Source: JACKAL01 sp964400355 (GTDB lineage: Bacteria; Bdellovibrionota; Bdellovibrionia; Bdellovibrionales; JAGQZY01). From it: a stretch of DNA of 42,678 nt. Shown one piece after another: positions 8,318 to 16,943 of this stretch; positions within the stretch are counted from its first letter, which is position 1, and the number at the start of each line of letters is the position of its first letter. Below the pieces are notes generated by a model. The model was not told the origin of the DNA. It was given only the letters and a program-made list of their open reading frames with translations, and did no database searches. Location of the stretch: NCBI GenBank assembly GCA_964400355.1, contig CAYNTO010000025.1:1-42678 (forward strand). The letters run 5' to 3'. The translations under genes and the position numbers were made by a program.

Positions 8318-9022
8318 TTAATTGAACAGAACTACTTCGTAACTGGCAACGGCGCGATCGCCCCGTTTTTGACGAATCAAGAGACGCATCCCTTTTTTCA
8401 CTGCACCCGGCTTACGGGAAAAATAAGCAAAACCAGTCTCTGAGCAGGGAATGGTCTCTTCCTCGAGGCTCACGCCCCGCCAGTCATCATACACTTCGAT
8501 TTCCACATTGCTGTTTTCAACACATTGGCCATGGGCACTGAGATCTGAGAAGGTGCCATCCATGCGGTCGATGGTGAGAAGGTTTTGATTAACGACCAAC
8601 TTGGTTTGGTAGTCTTTGTAGCTTACGATAACAAGCAGCTGCGCAAGTGTTTTGTCTTTCGAATCGCTATGAAATGCGCGGATACGAACAACGTGATCCT
8701 TTTTTTTCTCGCGCGACTTTCTCAATTCGCTCATTGGGAATTTGTGCATGTAGTTCACACGGCCGGCTTCACACTTAAAACCTTTGTAGTCGGTGCCAAA
8801 TTGAATAACCACTGTGTCCTGCCCTTCCACACAGCGCACGCGCACCGGCAGTGTCGCATCGCTATCTGAGAGAACTATATCCTGAGTTTCTAAGTAGATT
8901 TTTTTATCGTTGGCCGATTGCTCGGCACTCACGCCAATTTCACTGGCTGGAGCAGCCTCGTCAGGCGTTGAAGAACAAGATACAAAAATGAGTGCTGTGA
9001 TGAGGACAAATAGTGCTTTCAT
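8318..9022 (-). CDS. Lipoprotein of unknown function
   Basis: 234 residues with a short lipoprotein signal, Cys16 in FVSCSS. The mature protein is rich in beta-type sequence with three spaced cysteines (in RVRCVEGQD, FKCEAGR and GQCVENS) and no recognised domain. It is the last gene of a minus-strand group (CNB protein, apt, FMN reductase, this gene), starting 12 bases after the reductase stop. No strong ribosome binding site precedes the ATG. Confidence 0.75.
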   Translation of the reverse strand: MKALFVLITALIFVSCSSTPDEAAPASEIGVSAEQSANDKKIYLETQDIVLSDSDATLPVRVRCVEGQDTVVIQFGTDYKGFKCEAGRVNYMHKFPMSELRKSREKKKDHVVRIRAFHSDSKDKTLAQLLVIVSYKDYQTKLVVNQNLLTIDRMDGTFSDLSAHGQCVENSNVEIEVYDDWRGVSLEEETIPCSETGFAYFSRKPGAVKKGMRLLIRQKRGDRAVASYEVVLFN

Positions 9023-9034
9023 AAGAAAACACTA

Positions 9035-9598
9035 TCACTTACGGTGTTTACCGTGAAGGTTGGCCTTTTCCAGTGCGGAAATAAAGCGACTAAAGTCTAG
9101 TGTTTGCTTTTCGATGAGCTTCAAAGTGGCATCGTCGCCAAGAACTCCGTCCTTGAGAACACTCCAAATATTGAACAGGAAGATCCGTTCCGGAAACACA
9201 AAAGCATTGCGGTAGTTCATCACCTGCTGCAGATGCTCGATGGGGCGTAAACCGCCAAAGCGGCCTCCCAACCCAAGAAACGCCACTGGCATATACTCGA
9301 ACGTGCGCGGATACTCCCAGTGATCGATAAAGTACTTTAAAGCGCCGGGCATGGAGCCATTGTATTCCGGACAAACAAAGTAATAGCCACTGCTCTCATG
9401 GAGCATGTCCAGCGCTCGGCTCACTCCCGCGGGCTTGTTTTCCGAGTATTGAGCACCATCGAGCTCTTTGAGGGGAATGGTCTGTAAATCCAGAATTTGC
9501 GCCGGCACATTGTGTTTTTGAAAGTACGACAACACAAGACGGGAAACTTCTAATGTGCGTGATCCAGGCCGATTGGTTCCAGAAATAATTGTAACCAT
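9035..9598 (-). CDS. NAD(P)H-dependent FMN reductase family protein
   Basis: 187 residues with the flavodoxin-like fold of the NADPH-dependent FMN reductase family. The FMN phosphate loop S-G-T-N-R-P-G-S-R-T is at 6-15, and the family hallmark PEYNGSMPGALKYFIDH is at 77-93. LGLGGRFGG follows near 108, where the flavin ring normally sits. The enzyme is cytosolic and should reduce FMN, quinones or related electron acceptors; the real substrate cannot be told. It begins 11 bases after the apt stop, within the same operon. Confidence 0.85.
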   Translation of the reverse strand: MVTIISGTNRPGSRTLEVSRLVLSYFQKHNVPAQILDLQTIPLKELDGAQYSENKPAGVSRALDMLHESSGYYFVCPEYNGSMPGALKYFIDHWEYPRTFEYMPVAFLGLGGRFGGLRPIEHLQQVMNYRNAFVFPERIFLFNIWSVLKDGVLGDDATLKLIEKQTLDFSRFISALEKANLHGKHRK

Positions 9599-9609
9599 AA
9601 TTCCATTCC

Positions 9610-10158
9610 CTACTTTACAAGCACACTGTGAGTGGGAAGGGTGAGCTTGTCGCGCCCTTTGAGAAAACCGATCTCAATAAAAAAACTACACCCCACAACG
9701 TGGGCGCCCAATTGATCACACAATGATACAGTCGCCGCAGCCGTGCCCCCGGTCGCAAGGACGTCGTCCACGATAAGAACTTCCTCGCCCTTTGCCAATG
9801 CATTTTCGTACATTTCCAGCTGGTCTGTCCCGTACTCCAATGCATAGCTCACCGATTTGGTAGGGCCGGGCAATTTGCCTTTTTTACGAACCATCACAAA
9901 ACCCACACCCAGACGCTGTGCCATTGCCGCACCCAAAACAAAACCGCGCGACTCTATAGCAACGATCTTGCCAATGCCCTTGCTGTGAAATGGTTCGAGC
10001 ATTTTATCGACAACCGCAGTAAACAGCGTGTGATCGGCGAGGACAGGACTCATATCTAAGAACTGAATTCCTTTTTTCGGGAAGTCCGCCACCTGGCGCA
10101 AACTTTTATCCAATACATCTGCAGACACTGTTTGTTTTTCTGTAACCACGTCTCTCAT
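9610..10158 (-). CDS. apt: Adenine phosphoribosyltransferase
   Basis: 182 residues from ATG 10158, which follows AGAGAGG by 8 bases. A GTG at 10182 overlapping the previous stop would give 8 more residues but lacks such a site. Apt makes AMP from adenine and PRPP (purine salvage). The PRPP-binding motif VLIVDDVLATGGT is at 127-139, and the family features FPKKGIQFLD and AIESRGFVLGA are present. The gene follows the CNB protein gene with almost no gap. Confidence 0.93.
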   Translation of the reverse strand: MRDVVTEKQTVSADVLDKSLRQVADFPKKGIQFLDMSPVLADHTLFTAVVDKMLEPFHSKGIGKIVAIESRGFVLGAAMAQRLGVGFVMVRKKGKLPGPTKSVSYALEYGTDQLEMYENALAKGEEVLIVDDVLATGGTAAATVSLCDQLGAHVVGCSFFIEIGFLKGRDKLTLPTHSVLVK

Positions 10159-10178
10159 CGCCACTGCCTCTCTAAAAA

Positions 10179-11513
10179 TCACTCATCGTCTTTAATCGAA
10201 AAATTAGAAAAATCCACTTCCAGCGGAGCCGCGCTCGGATCGACGCTGATGTCTCCGGCTCCCGCATTCAAGTTGTTGTCTTCGTTAAAGGACATTGTAG
10301 CGAAGTCCACATTGTCCATGGCTTGAAGCTCCTGAATGTTCATCGTCACTTCGGTGATCTCTTGCGTTTCTTCGGCGTCTGGCGCCGAAGAGGTCGATGA
10401 TTGCTGCATGCGTGAATCAATTTCTTTTTCGATGGCCAGCGCCAACACCAAGTTGCTCGCGAGCAACTGTATAAAGTTTTTCTCTGTCAGAACCAAAAAA
10501 ATGGATTCCGTATCGGTCACTATTGAGGCTGTCCGCGCTTGTTTTTGAAGTGCTCCCACTTCGCCAAAATAAGTGCCAATCGATAACCGCGCCTCTGGCA
10601 CTCGATTCTTAATTACATTTACCGAGCCCGACAGAATAAAATAGAAATTGTTCCCGCCTTCACCCTGTTGAACCACGGTTTTATGAGCCGGAACTTTTTC
10701 CACCGTGCACGAATTCAGAAGTAGCTGCAGAATGTCTCCGGGCAAGGTTTTAAATACCGGGTGCAGACGCACCAGCTGTTGAAACACCAAGCGGACTTTA
10801 AGATTTTTGTTAAGATCTTTGCCCTCTGATTTATCAACGATTTTGTTCAGGTTGAACTTGAGCACCAGGGAATCGGAGGTCGCGACCACGTCGGCTGTGC
10901 GTTTTTTTCCAGAAACCGCGGCACTTTCACCGAATACAGAAATGGGTTTGAGAGTCGCGAGAGGCACACCTTTTACGGCTAGGTAAAACGATGCATACAC
11001 GCCCACGTCGCCCGATAGCAATACGTAGACCTCATCGCCAATAGAGTCTTTTTTTATGATAGCATCACCAGCGCGATATATTTTTTGTTCAGCCACGGTG
11101 GCAATCGACTGCAATGTTTCCACTGGGAGTGAGGCAAATAGACTGATCTTGCGTAAAAGGTTGATCAATTCCTCTTTCGAGCGCGCCGAAGCGATCGGGC
11201 CCGTTTTGCCCGCATCCGCATGGGCAGCCAGTGCGCCGTCAATCTGCTCTTTGTTTTTAAATAAACCTTCGCTTGCAAAGCGTTTGATGGCATTAAAATA
11301 GTTGGTAAAGCGAAACTGCGGAACTTTCGCCGCCAATGCCAAAGCAATTTCCTTAAAGGAATAGCTTCCGCGACAGTAATCATAGAACTGCTTTTCGAAA
11401 GCACTCAAATGGAAGGAGCGTTTTTCTGCGGTCATGGCAGAGAAGGAGCCATCGGATTGGGGTGTTAAGGTGCAGGAAACAACCATGGGCATCAGATTTT
11501 CGAGTCGACTCAT
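10179..11513 (-). CDS. Protein with two cyclic-nucleotide-binding domains
   Basis: 444 residues. The N-terminal 110 residues are helical and unrecognised, then come two CNB domains (about 115-235 and 248-365), then an acidic Asp/Glu/Asn-rich tail (385-444). Both phosphate-binding cassettes look functional: FGESAAVSGKKRTAD (194-208) and FGEVGALQKQARTAS (316-330), each with the Glu and Arg that contact the cyclic nucleotide phosphate. There is no DNA-binding helix-turn-helix, kinase or membrane segment, so this is not a CRP-type regulator. It may act as a protein-level cAMP or cGMP sensor, or like regulatory subunits with tandem CNB domains. A GGGGGAGTGG site precedes the ATG, and apt follows directly. 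Confidence 0.8.
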   Translation of the reverse strand: MSRLENLMPMVVSCTLTPQSDGSFSAMTAEKRSFHLSAFEKQFYDYCRGSYSFKEIALALAAKVPQFRFTNYFNAIKRFASEGLFKNKEQIDGALAAHADAGKTGPIASARSKEELINLLRKISLFASLPVETLQSIATVAEQKIYRAGDAIIKKDSIGDEVYVLLSGDVGVYASFYLAVKGVPLATLKPISVFGESAAVSGKKRTADVVATSDSLVLKFNLNKIVDKSEGKDLNKNLKVRLVFQQLVRLHPVFKTLPGDILQLLLNSCTVEKVPAHKTVVQQGEGGNNFYFILSGSVNVIKNRVPEARLSIGTYFGEVGALQKQARTASIVTDTESIFLVLTEKNFIQLLASNLVLALAIEKEIDSRMQQSSTSSAPDAEETQEITEVTMNIQELQAMDNVDFATMSFNEDNNLNAGAGDISVDPSAAPLEVDFSNFSIKDDE

Positions 11514-11603
11514 TTACCACTCCCCCGCGCTCATAATCTGCGCGCACGCTTTATTTTAGAAGCACTCCGGGACGAGTTGCAAGTTGTCTATGCCCTAAAC
11601 GGC

Positions 11604-11984
11604 CTAAGCTTTTACATCGAGAATCTTAAAGCCCATTTTGACCGCTTTTTTGGCATCCTTGCGATAGATCTGATAGACATTCATCATGCCCGTCGGAGCC
11701 CCGCAGCTCTGGATGCGCATAAGGCCATCGTGCTTCTTCTCTGATTTTAGAATGGTCATTCCCTGAAGCTCTTGAGCCATGACCTCTAATGTTATGCCCA
11801 CATTGTAACCACACTGAAGGCTGTTGTCCGATTTGCTAATACTTATGATCTCGTTGGCGAGTTTTTCCTCGGAGATGGTCTTTGCGCCTTCATCAGCCAC
11901 AACAGGGGTGCCGTCGCGACGGCACTGTCCCGTAGTGCAGGCACTCACACATGCCGCTAGAATAAAGATTAAAATCCCTCTCAC
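11604..11984 (-). CDS. Small lipoprotein of unknown function
   Basis: 126 residues from a GTG that overlaps the TGA of the upstream BamB-like gene (GTGA), so it is translationally coupled. The lipobox is VSAC with Cys16. The mature part has further cysteines in QCRRDG, LQCGYNVG and QSCGAPTG. No family recognised. Coupling to a BamB-like protein hints at an envelope role, possibly an accessory of outer-membrane assembly, but nothing in the sequence proves this. Confidence 0.7.
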   Translation of the reverse strand: MRGILIFILAACVSACTTGQCRRDGTPVVADEGAKTISEEKLANEIISISKSDNSLQCGYNVGITLEVMAQELQGMTILKSEKKHDGLMRIQSCGAPTGMMNVYQIYRKDAKKAVKMGFKILDVKA

Positions 11985-13132
11985 CGAACCACTCCATCTT
12001 TAATGCGCAACTTGTAAATGTTGGCCTGGTTGGACACCACGTAAACCTCTTGGGCCATCGGATCAAACGCAGGTGTGGCACTCACTCCTCGACCTGGATA
12101 AAAAGTGTCGATCCATACGCCGCTCTCTTTATCCATCAACACCAACGGGCCTTCACTGTACCCGACAAGTAAAAACGACTTATAGGGGATGGCTCCTGTT
12201 GGAATTCCCACGCCCGGTTTGTTTTTATGATTCTTTTTTACTTTTCCAGAGGTGAGATCAATGATCATCACGCCGTTTTCTGCAGCATAGTAGACTTCGC
12301 GATCCTGGGCAAAAATCGGTCGTGCGCTGCCACCCTCGGTGAGCATCCAGCGCGTGCTTCCGGTTTGTTTGTCCAAGCAGAACAGCGACTCCGCATAGGT
12401 CGCCACCAGTATGCACTCATTGGTCACGACGGGGCGGGAATCGATATCGTTAAATTTGGCTTTGTCGGAGAGCTGGCGCTCCCATAAAACGGCACCATCA
12501 TGAGCATTGTACGCGGTAAAGATGCCATCCGCGTGCCCTGCGTACACCTTGCCATCGGCATAAACCGGTTGAGCCGTTCCGCGCACAGTGAGGTTGGTCT
12601 TTAAACTTTTGGTTTTCACCCACAGCACGCGGCCAGTATCTTTTTCCAGGGCATAGAGCGTGCCATTCATTGCCATGTGAAAAACATATTTGCCCTGCAC
12701 AGTTGGCGCGGCCGTGGATTCAGAATTGAGGGGATAATTCCAGTCGAGTTTGCCCGATTGCAAATCGACGCTGTAAAAACGCCCGTCATTGCCGCCAAAG
12801 AACAAACCGCCTTCGCCGTCAAAATAAAGTCCTTCAGAGCCGTTCTTTATTTGTTTCGACCACAGCTGCCGCCCACTCCCCCGCGCAAACGCATCGACGC
12901 TGTCGATACCATTACCCGTAACAATAATATCTTTGGTCACAATTGGAGTCACCATAGCCGGATGGCGGTAACCCATGTAGGCGCTATTCACCGTATCGCG
13001 AGACCAGCTGCGCTCAAAACCAATGCGATTGTAGTTTTTGTCACGCTGAAAGCTGGAACAGGCAGAAACAGCGCTTGCGATTATTAATTGTAGAAAAAAT
13101 TTAACCATTTTTCTGTTTATCACTAGCTTCAC
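11981..13132 (-). CDS. bamB: BamB-like PQQ-repeat beta-propeller lipoprotein
   Basis: 383 residues at most. A lipobox (VSAC, Cys25) is followed by repeated G-x-L-x-W and A-x-x-x-x-G-x-x-x-W blades typical of PQQ/quinoprotein propellers, as in BamB, the outer-membrane lipoprotein that supports BamA in inserting beta-barrels. The upstream neighbour is YfgM-like, matching the conserved yfgM-bamB order of proteobacteria and supporting the assignment. The longest GTG start overlaps the YfgM-like gene by 32 bases; an internal GTG at 13123 has a better site (aaaggtg), and ATG 13108 is also possible, all giving a proper lipoprotein signal. Confidence 0.83.
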   Translation of the reverse strand: MKLVINRKMVKFFLQLIIASAVSACSSFQRDKNYNRIGFERSWSRDTVNSAYMGYRHPAMVTPIVTKDIIVTGNGIDSVDAFARGSGRQLWSKQIKNGSEGLYFDGEGGLFFGGNDGRFYSVDLQSGKLDWNYPLNSESTAAPTVQGKYVFHMAMNGTLYALEKDTGRVLWVKTKSLKTNLTVRGTAQPVYADGKVYAGHADGIFTAYNAHDGAVLWERQLSDKAKFNDIDSRPVVTNECILVATYAESLFCLDKQTGSTRWMLTEGGSARPIFAQDREVYYAAENGVMIIDLTSGKVKKNHKNKPGVGIPTGAIPYKSFLLVGYSEGPLVLMDKESGVWIDTFYPGRGVSATPAFDPMAQEVYVVSNQANIYKLRIKDGVVR

Positions 13133-13868
13133 CTTTGTTTTTTACAAACTTAATGTGGAGCAGGAATTTTTTTGCTGTGCGTGCCGACGAAGAGTTTGGA
13201 TTTTTATCGATGATGTCTTGATAGAGCTTTTCGGCTTTATCATACATACCCAACTTCTCGTAACACACACCCGCTTTGAGTCGCATGTTGCTCGCCATGT
13301 AATCGTGCTCTTTGATGTTGGCAACGCTCTCCCACGCCTGCGCCGCCTCACTGCACTTGTCGGTTTTGGCAAGCAATGTGCCCAGCTCCGCTTGTCCGAT
13401 GGCATACAAAAAGTGTGTCGTCTTCATGCCTTGCAGTGCACTCTTGAGCGCGTCTATTCCCACTTGGAAATCATTGTATTCAGATCCCAAGTCACTGGCC
13501 AGTAAAGCCCCCTCAACGGCCACTTGATTGCCCTGATTGGCTTTGATGTGGGCCATCAACTTTTCCAAAATGGGCGTATAAGCCGTTTTCTTTTGCTCCG
13601 GGCTCGCATCTTTTTTGGGTGGTGGCGTTTTTTTATCTTTATTTAAAAGATCACTCGCCGCAGGCTCAGTTGTCCAAGCTTTGGCCGCAGTTTCCGATTC
13701 TTTTTTAATTAAGAAAAGCTCATCGTAACTTTTAGCAATTTTGGCCTGTTGGTTGCTATCGATAAACCAAATAGCGCCGCTGGCAATAAGCACCAACACC
13801 ACGAGGCCCGCAACAGGCACAATGAGTTTTTGTAAAAGCTTAACTACTTTTTCTTGGGTGTCGGTCAT
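13101..13868 (-). CDS. YfgM-like membrane-anchored TPR protein
   Basis: 255 residues. One membrane span (about 16-36, LIVPVAGLVVLVLIASGAIWF) follows a short charged N-terminus; the rest is exported and largely helical with TPR-like repeats from about 130 to 235 (ALLASDLGSEY, AQAWESVANIKE, YEKLGMYDKAEKLYQDII). This matches YfgM, an inner-membrane protein linked to the SecYEG translocon and periplasmic chaperones. Placement just before a BamB-like gene agrees with yfgM-bamB synteny. A Lys/Pro-rich stretch (70-90) is a possible linker. The ATG is preceded by AAAAAGGATC. Confidence 0.78.
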   Translation of the reverse strand: MTDTQEKVVKLLQKLIVPVAGLVVLVLIASGAIWFIDSNQQAKIAKSYDELFLIKKESETAAKAWTTEPAASDLLNKDKKTPPPKKDASPEQKKTAYTPILEKLMAHIKANQGNQVAVEGALLASDLGSEYNDFQVGIDALKSALQGMKTTHFLYAIGQAELGTLLAKTDKCSEAAQAWESVANIKEHDYMASNMRLKAGVCYEKLGMYDKAEKLYQDIIDKNPNSSSARTAKKFLLHIKFVKNKGEASDKQKNG

Positions 13869-13923
13869 AGGTGATCCTTTTTAATCCGTTCCAGTTAGCC
13901 AATAATTCCTATCCGTCGCGCTT

Positions 13924-15036
13924 CTAACGTTTGTAAACTTCTTTCAACGTTGTGAACGGACGATACGCGCGCCCTTGATGTTTGGTCTTTAAACGACCAA
14001 ATGTATCAATTCTTTGTTTCGCAAAACGCACCGCCGCTTCATTGGTCGGAATGTTTTCTTTTTTTGCAGTGGCAAAGATTTCTAGCATATTGTCATAGAT
14101 TCGCGTGGTTTTTTCAAGTGCGCGATCTACAGAATAACCTTCCAGCTCCACAAAAACATTCATCAGACCACCCGCATTGGCGACGAAATCCGGTGCGTAC
14201 AAAATGCCCATTTCTTTAAGAGCGGTGCCATGACGGCCTTCGAGCAACTGATTGTTTGCTCCGCCAGCGACAATTTTGCATTTCAGCGTTTCAATTGTTT
14301 GATCGTTGATCACCGCACCGAGAGCACACGGCGAGAAGATCTCGCACTCCGTTTTTACGATGTCTTCTGGGGAAACAACTTTTGTTCCATACTGGTCGCC
14401 AATGCGCTTGGTGCGCTCTTCATCGATGTCGGTGATGGTGAGTTCAGCGCCTTCGTCTTTAAGGTATTTCACAAGATGGGAGCCCACATTGCCCAAGCCC
14501 TGAACCGCGACACGCACACCACGCAAGCTGTCGGTGCCCAATTTTTCTTTACAGCTGGCTTTAATGGCCATCAGAACTCCATGGGCCGTGTAGGGCGACG
14601 GATCGCCCGACCCACCGAGGCTTTTTGGAATACCGGTCACCCAGGGAGTCTCCATGTACACGTATTCGATATCTTTCACCGTTGTGCCTACATCTTCAGC
14701 AGTAATGTAGCGACCATTGAGAGAATTGACGTATTGGCCGAAAGCGCGAAAAAGGGCCTCGGTTTTATCGGTTTTCGGATTGCCCATGATCACCGCTTTA
14801 CCGCCGCCCAAGTTGAGGCCCGCCGCAGAGGCCTTATAGGTCATGCCTTCGGAGAGACGCAGAACATCGATAAGGGCTTCCTCTTCGGTTTTGTAGTTCC
14901 ACATACGCGTGCCGCCGAGAGCTGGGCCCATAGTGGTGTTGTGAATGGCGATGATGGCTTTTAATCCCACCTCTTTGTCGTGACAAAAAACAACTTGCTC
15001 GTGATTGCCGTACTTACCAATTGACTCAAAAATCAT
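13924..15036 (-). CDS. ldh: Leucine dehydrogenase (Leu/Phe/Val dehydrogenase family)
   Basis: 370 residues. It catalyses NAD-dependent oxidative deamination of branched-chain amino acids to 2-oxo acids. The catalytic residues fall exactly at the positions of the characterised Bacillus enzymes: K68 (GMTYKAS), K80 (GGGKA) and D115 (TAEDVG). GGTRM at 41-45 contributes to substrate binding, and the dinucleotide loop GLGNVG is at 180-185. The C-terminal RIYDNM region is complete. In a predatory bacterium it fits the use of amino acids as carbon and energy source. AAAGGGGTGAT precedes the ATG. It is divergent from the SGNH hydrolase gene. Confidence 0.92.
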   Translation of the reverse strand: MIFESIGKYGNHEQVVFCHDKEVGLKAIIAIHNTTMGPALGGTRMWNYKTEEEALIDVLRLSEGMTYKASAAGLNLGGGKAVIMGNPKTDKTEALFRAFGQYVNSLNGRYITAEDVGTTVKDIEYVYMETPWVTGIPKSLGGSGDPSPYTAHGVLMAIKASCKEKLGTDSLRGVRVAVQGLGNVGSHLVKYLKDEGAELTITDIDEERTKRIGDQYGTKVVSPEDIVKTECEIFSPCALGAVINDQTIETLKCKIVAGGANNQLLEGRHGTALKEMGILYAPDFVANAGGLMNVFVELEGYSVDRALEKTTRIYDNMLEIFATAKKENIPTNEAAVRFAKQRIDTFGRLKTKHQGRAYRPFTTLKEVYKR

Positions 15037-15281
15037 ATATCACCCCTTTAGCAATTTTGATGGGACTAAGCCGAAGGAGAATAAAAATTTACACACTGGT
15101 TTGCAAGGGAAAATGACCAGTCCGCCCGACTGAGAGAGAGATATCTAGACGTCGGGCGTTAGAGCCTTTCACTCTCAATTCTGAGAGGTCATCGGTTTGG
15201 ATAATACGAAAATAATGCGTGTGAAGTTCGTGTGGATTCGCCATTTGAATTTTTCTCACGCTCGCGCATAATGAGAACTCC

Positions 15282-16943
15282 ATGTCGGACATTCAGCAAC
15301 CTCGCAAACGTAAGCTCCACCAGCGCCTGCTTCTCATTTTTATGGCGGGATGGATCGCTTTTTTTTACGCCGGTTGTGTCCAACAAAATCATCACTCCCT
15401 TTTTGACAACGGCTCGTGGCGCGTGGGCAAACGCCTGCCATTGCTCCACACCATGGCCTCCGATGATTTTTTAATTTCCCGTGCGCCATTATTCCTCGAT
15501 AAGCTCGCTCTGCATTCGTACTTTGGATATCAGGAAGTCGTTTATAAAACTCCGCTTGTGGCCTCGGCGATGCGCTTTTCCATGCACTTGCGCGACGACG
15601 GTGTGCTGCACGTGATTCTCGCTCAGACACCCACACACACTCACTACCTGCGTTTGAGCAAGCAGGCCTCGTTGCCATCCACCGTGATCGTAATGGAGAG
15701 CGACGGAGTCCCGCAGGCACGTGCGCCCATCGCAGGTCCTATCGCTCAATCGGATCGACCGCAACACGTACAAATCTTTTTATCATCGCCTCTCGCAACG
15801 ATAGACATTGATGGGGTCCGCTATGGGGAGTTTCCGTGGCAAAAGCGCAGCGGATTTATTGGCTTTAAAGGCGATAGCAATTTGAGAAAACTGGAGATCG
15901 ATGACATCGCGATCACAACCGATGACCAGATTATCGAAGAGAACTTCACCGCCAAAGAGCCACGCCTCCGTCCCTTCGCCGTCGCATTTCTGTGCTTATC
16001 GATGCTCGCGCTCCTCGCCCATTATTTTTTGCGCCTGCTCGCCATCAAGCTCCTTTTGCCGGTGGCAATGGCCCTACCCGTTTTTTATTTTTTTGATCTC
16101 TTTTTTTGGTCGCATTTAGAAATTTCGGCACTGACCACGCCCATCCATTTGTATGAAATCTCTAATGCACAGACGATTCAAAAACTCGAAGATTTGCGCT
16201 ATGGTTTTGTGGAAACACTTTCCCCGCGCAAACCTGAATTCACTCACAAGGAACTTAAGGCGCGCGGGTACCCTCTTCATCAACTTTTTGATCGGCCGTT
16301 TTTTTGTCGCGAAACGTGCAAAGATTATTCGCTTACAGAAATCAAAGATCTGCTAAAAACTCCCGTGCGCAACGGAACTCTGCGTGTGCTCATGGTGGGA
16401 AGTTCGCAAACCTATGGCGAAGGAGCCACCACCATTGAGCGTACGCACTTTGCCCGGCACCACGCGGGGTTAAGAAAGATTTGGGGCAACGCGCCCGTAG
16501 AGTTACTCAACATCTCGCTCCCAGGTCGGCAGGCGCTCGACATGCTCGAGGAATATAATAAACACTTCTCCCAATTTAAAAGCGACCTCACCTATTTTAA
16601 TATGGCTTTTAACGATGCCCCGCAAGGTTACGAGACGCGAGTGGCTCAAGTTATCCAAGCTTTTCGCCAACGTGGCCTCATTCTCATCACTGAACCGACA
16701 CCGGAAAGAATATTCGTAGAGGCGAAGCACCAGCACTTAAAGCGGCTGGCCACCCACGACAGTGTGCCTCTCATTGATATGCAGAAGCATTTGGACGATC
16801 AGGGAATCACTTTGGATCCGTTAGGATGGTGGGATTATGTTCATCTCACAGATTACGGCCAAAGTGTGTTTGCCGGTCATCTCAATCAAGCGCCTGAAAT
16901 TTTAAAAGCCATTAATAAAATTCGACAAGATCGTTCTCTTTAA
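15282..16943 (+). CDS. Membrane-anchored SGNH/GDSL-type hydrolase
   Basis: 553 residues with an unusual layout. Membrane span 1 is at about 15-31, followed by a beta-rich exported or lectin-like (ConA/LamG-type) segment at 40-215, then two hydrophobic spans at about 231-275, then an SGNH hydrolase domain (365-545). The hydrolase motifs are V-G-S-S-Q-T-Y-G-E-G with nucleophile S375, FNMAFND at 439-445, and W-W-D-Y-V-H-L-T giving D518 and H521. SGNH enzymes hydrolyse esters, for instance O-acetyl groups of polysaccharides or peptidoglycan; the substrate is unknown. Its last 32 bases overlap the convergent CsgG-like gene. Only a weak GAGAA precedes the ATG. Confidence 0.77.
   Translation: MSDIQQPRKRKLHQRLLLIFMAGWIAFFYAGCVQQNHHSLFDNGSWRVGKRLPLLHTMASDDFLISRAPLFLDKLALHSYFGYQEVVYKTPLVASAMRFSMHLRDDGVLHVILAQTPTHTHYLRLSKQASLPSTVIVMESDGVPQARAPIAGPIAQSDRPQHVQIFLSSPLATIDIDGVRYGEFPWQKRSGFIGFKGDSNLRKLEIDDIAITTDDQIIEENFTAKEPRLRPFAVAFLCLSMLALLAHYFLRLLAIKLLLPVAMALPVFYFFDLFFWSHLEISALTTPIHLYEISNAQTIQKLEDLRYGFVETLSPRKPEFTHKELKARGYPLHQLFDRPFFCRETCKDYSLTEIKDLLKTPVRNGTLRVLMVGSSQTYGEGATTIERTHFARHHAGLRKIWGNAPVELLNISLPGRQALDMLEEYNKHFSQFKSDLTYFNMAFNDAPQGYETRVAQVIQAFRQRGLILITEPTPERIFVEAKHQHLKRLATHDSVPLIDMQKHLDDQGITLDPLGWWDYVHLTDYGQSVFAGHLNQAPEILKAINKIRQDRSL

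Noticed and set aside
14230..14964. 244-residue open frame antisense to leucine dehydrogenase
   Set aside because: Covered by a certain gene on the other strand with all catalytic residues intact; no independent support.
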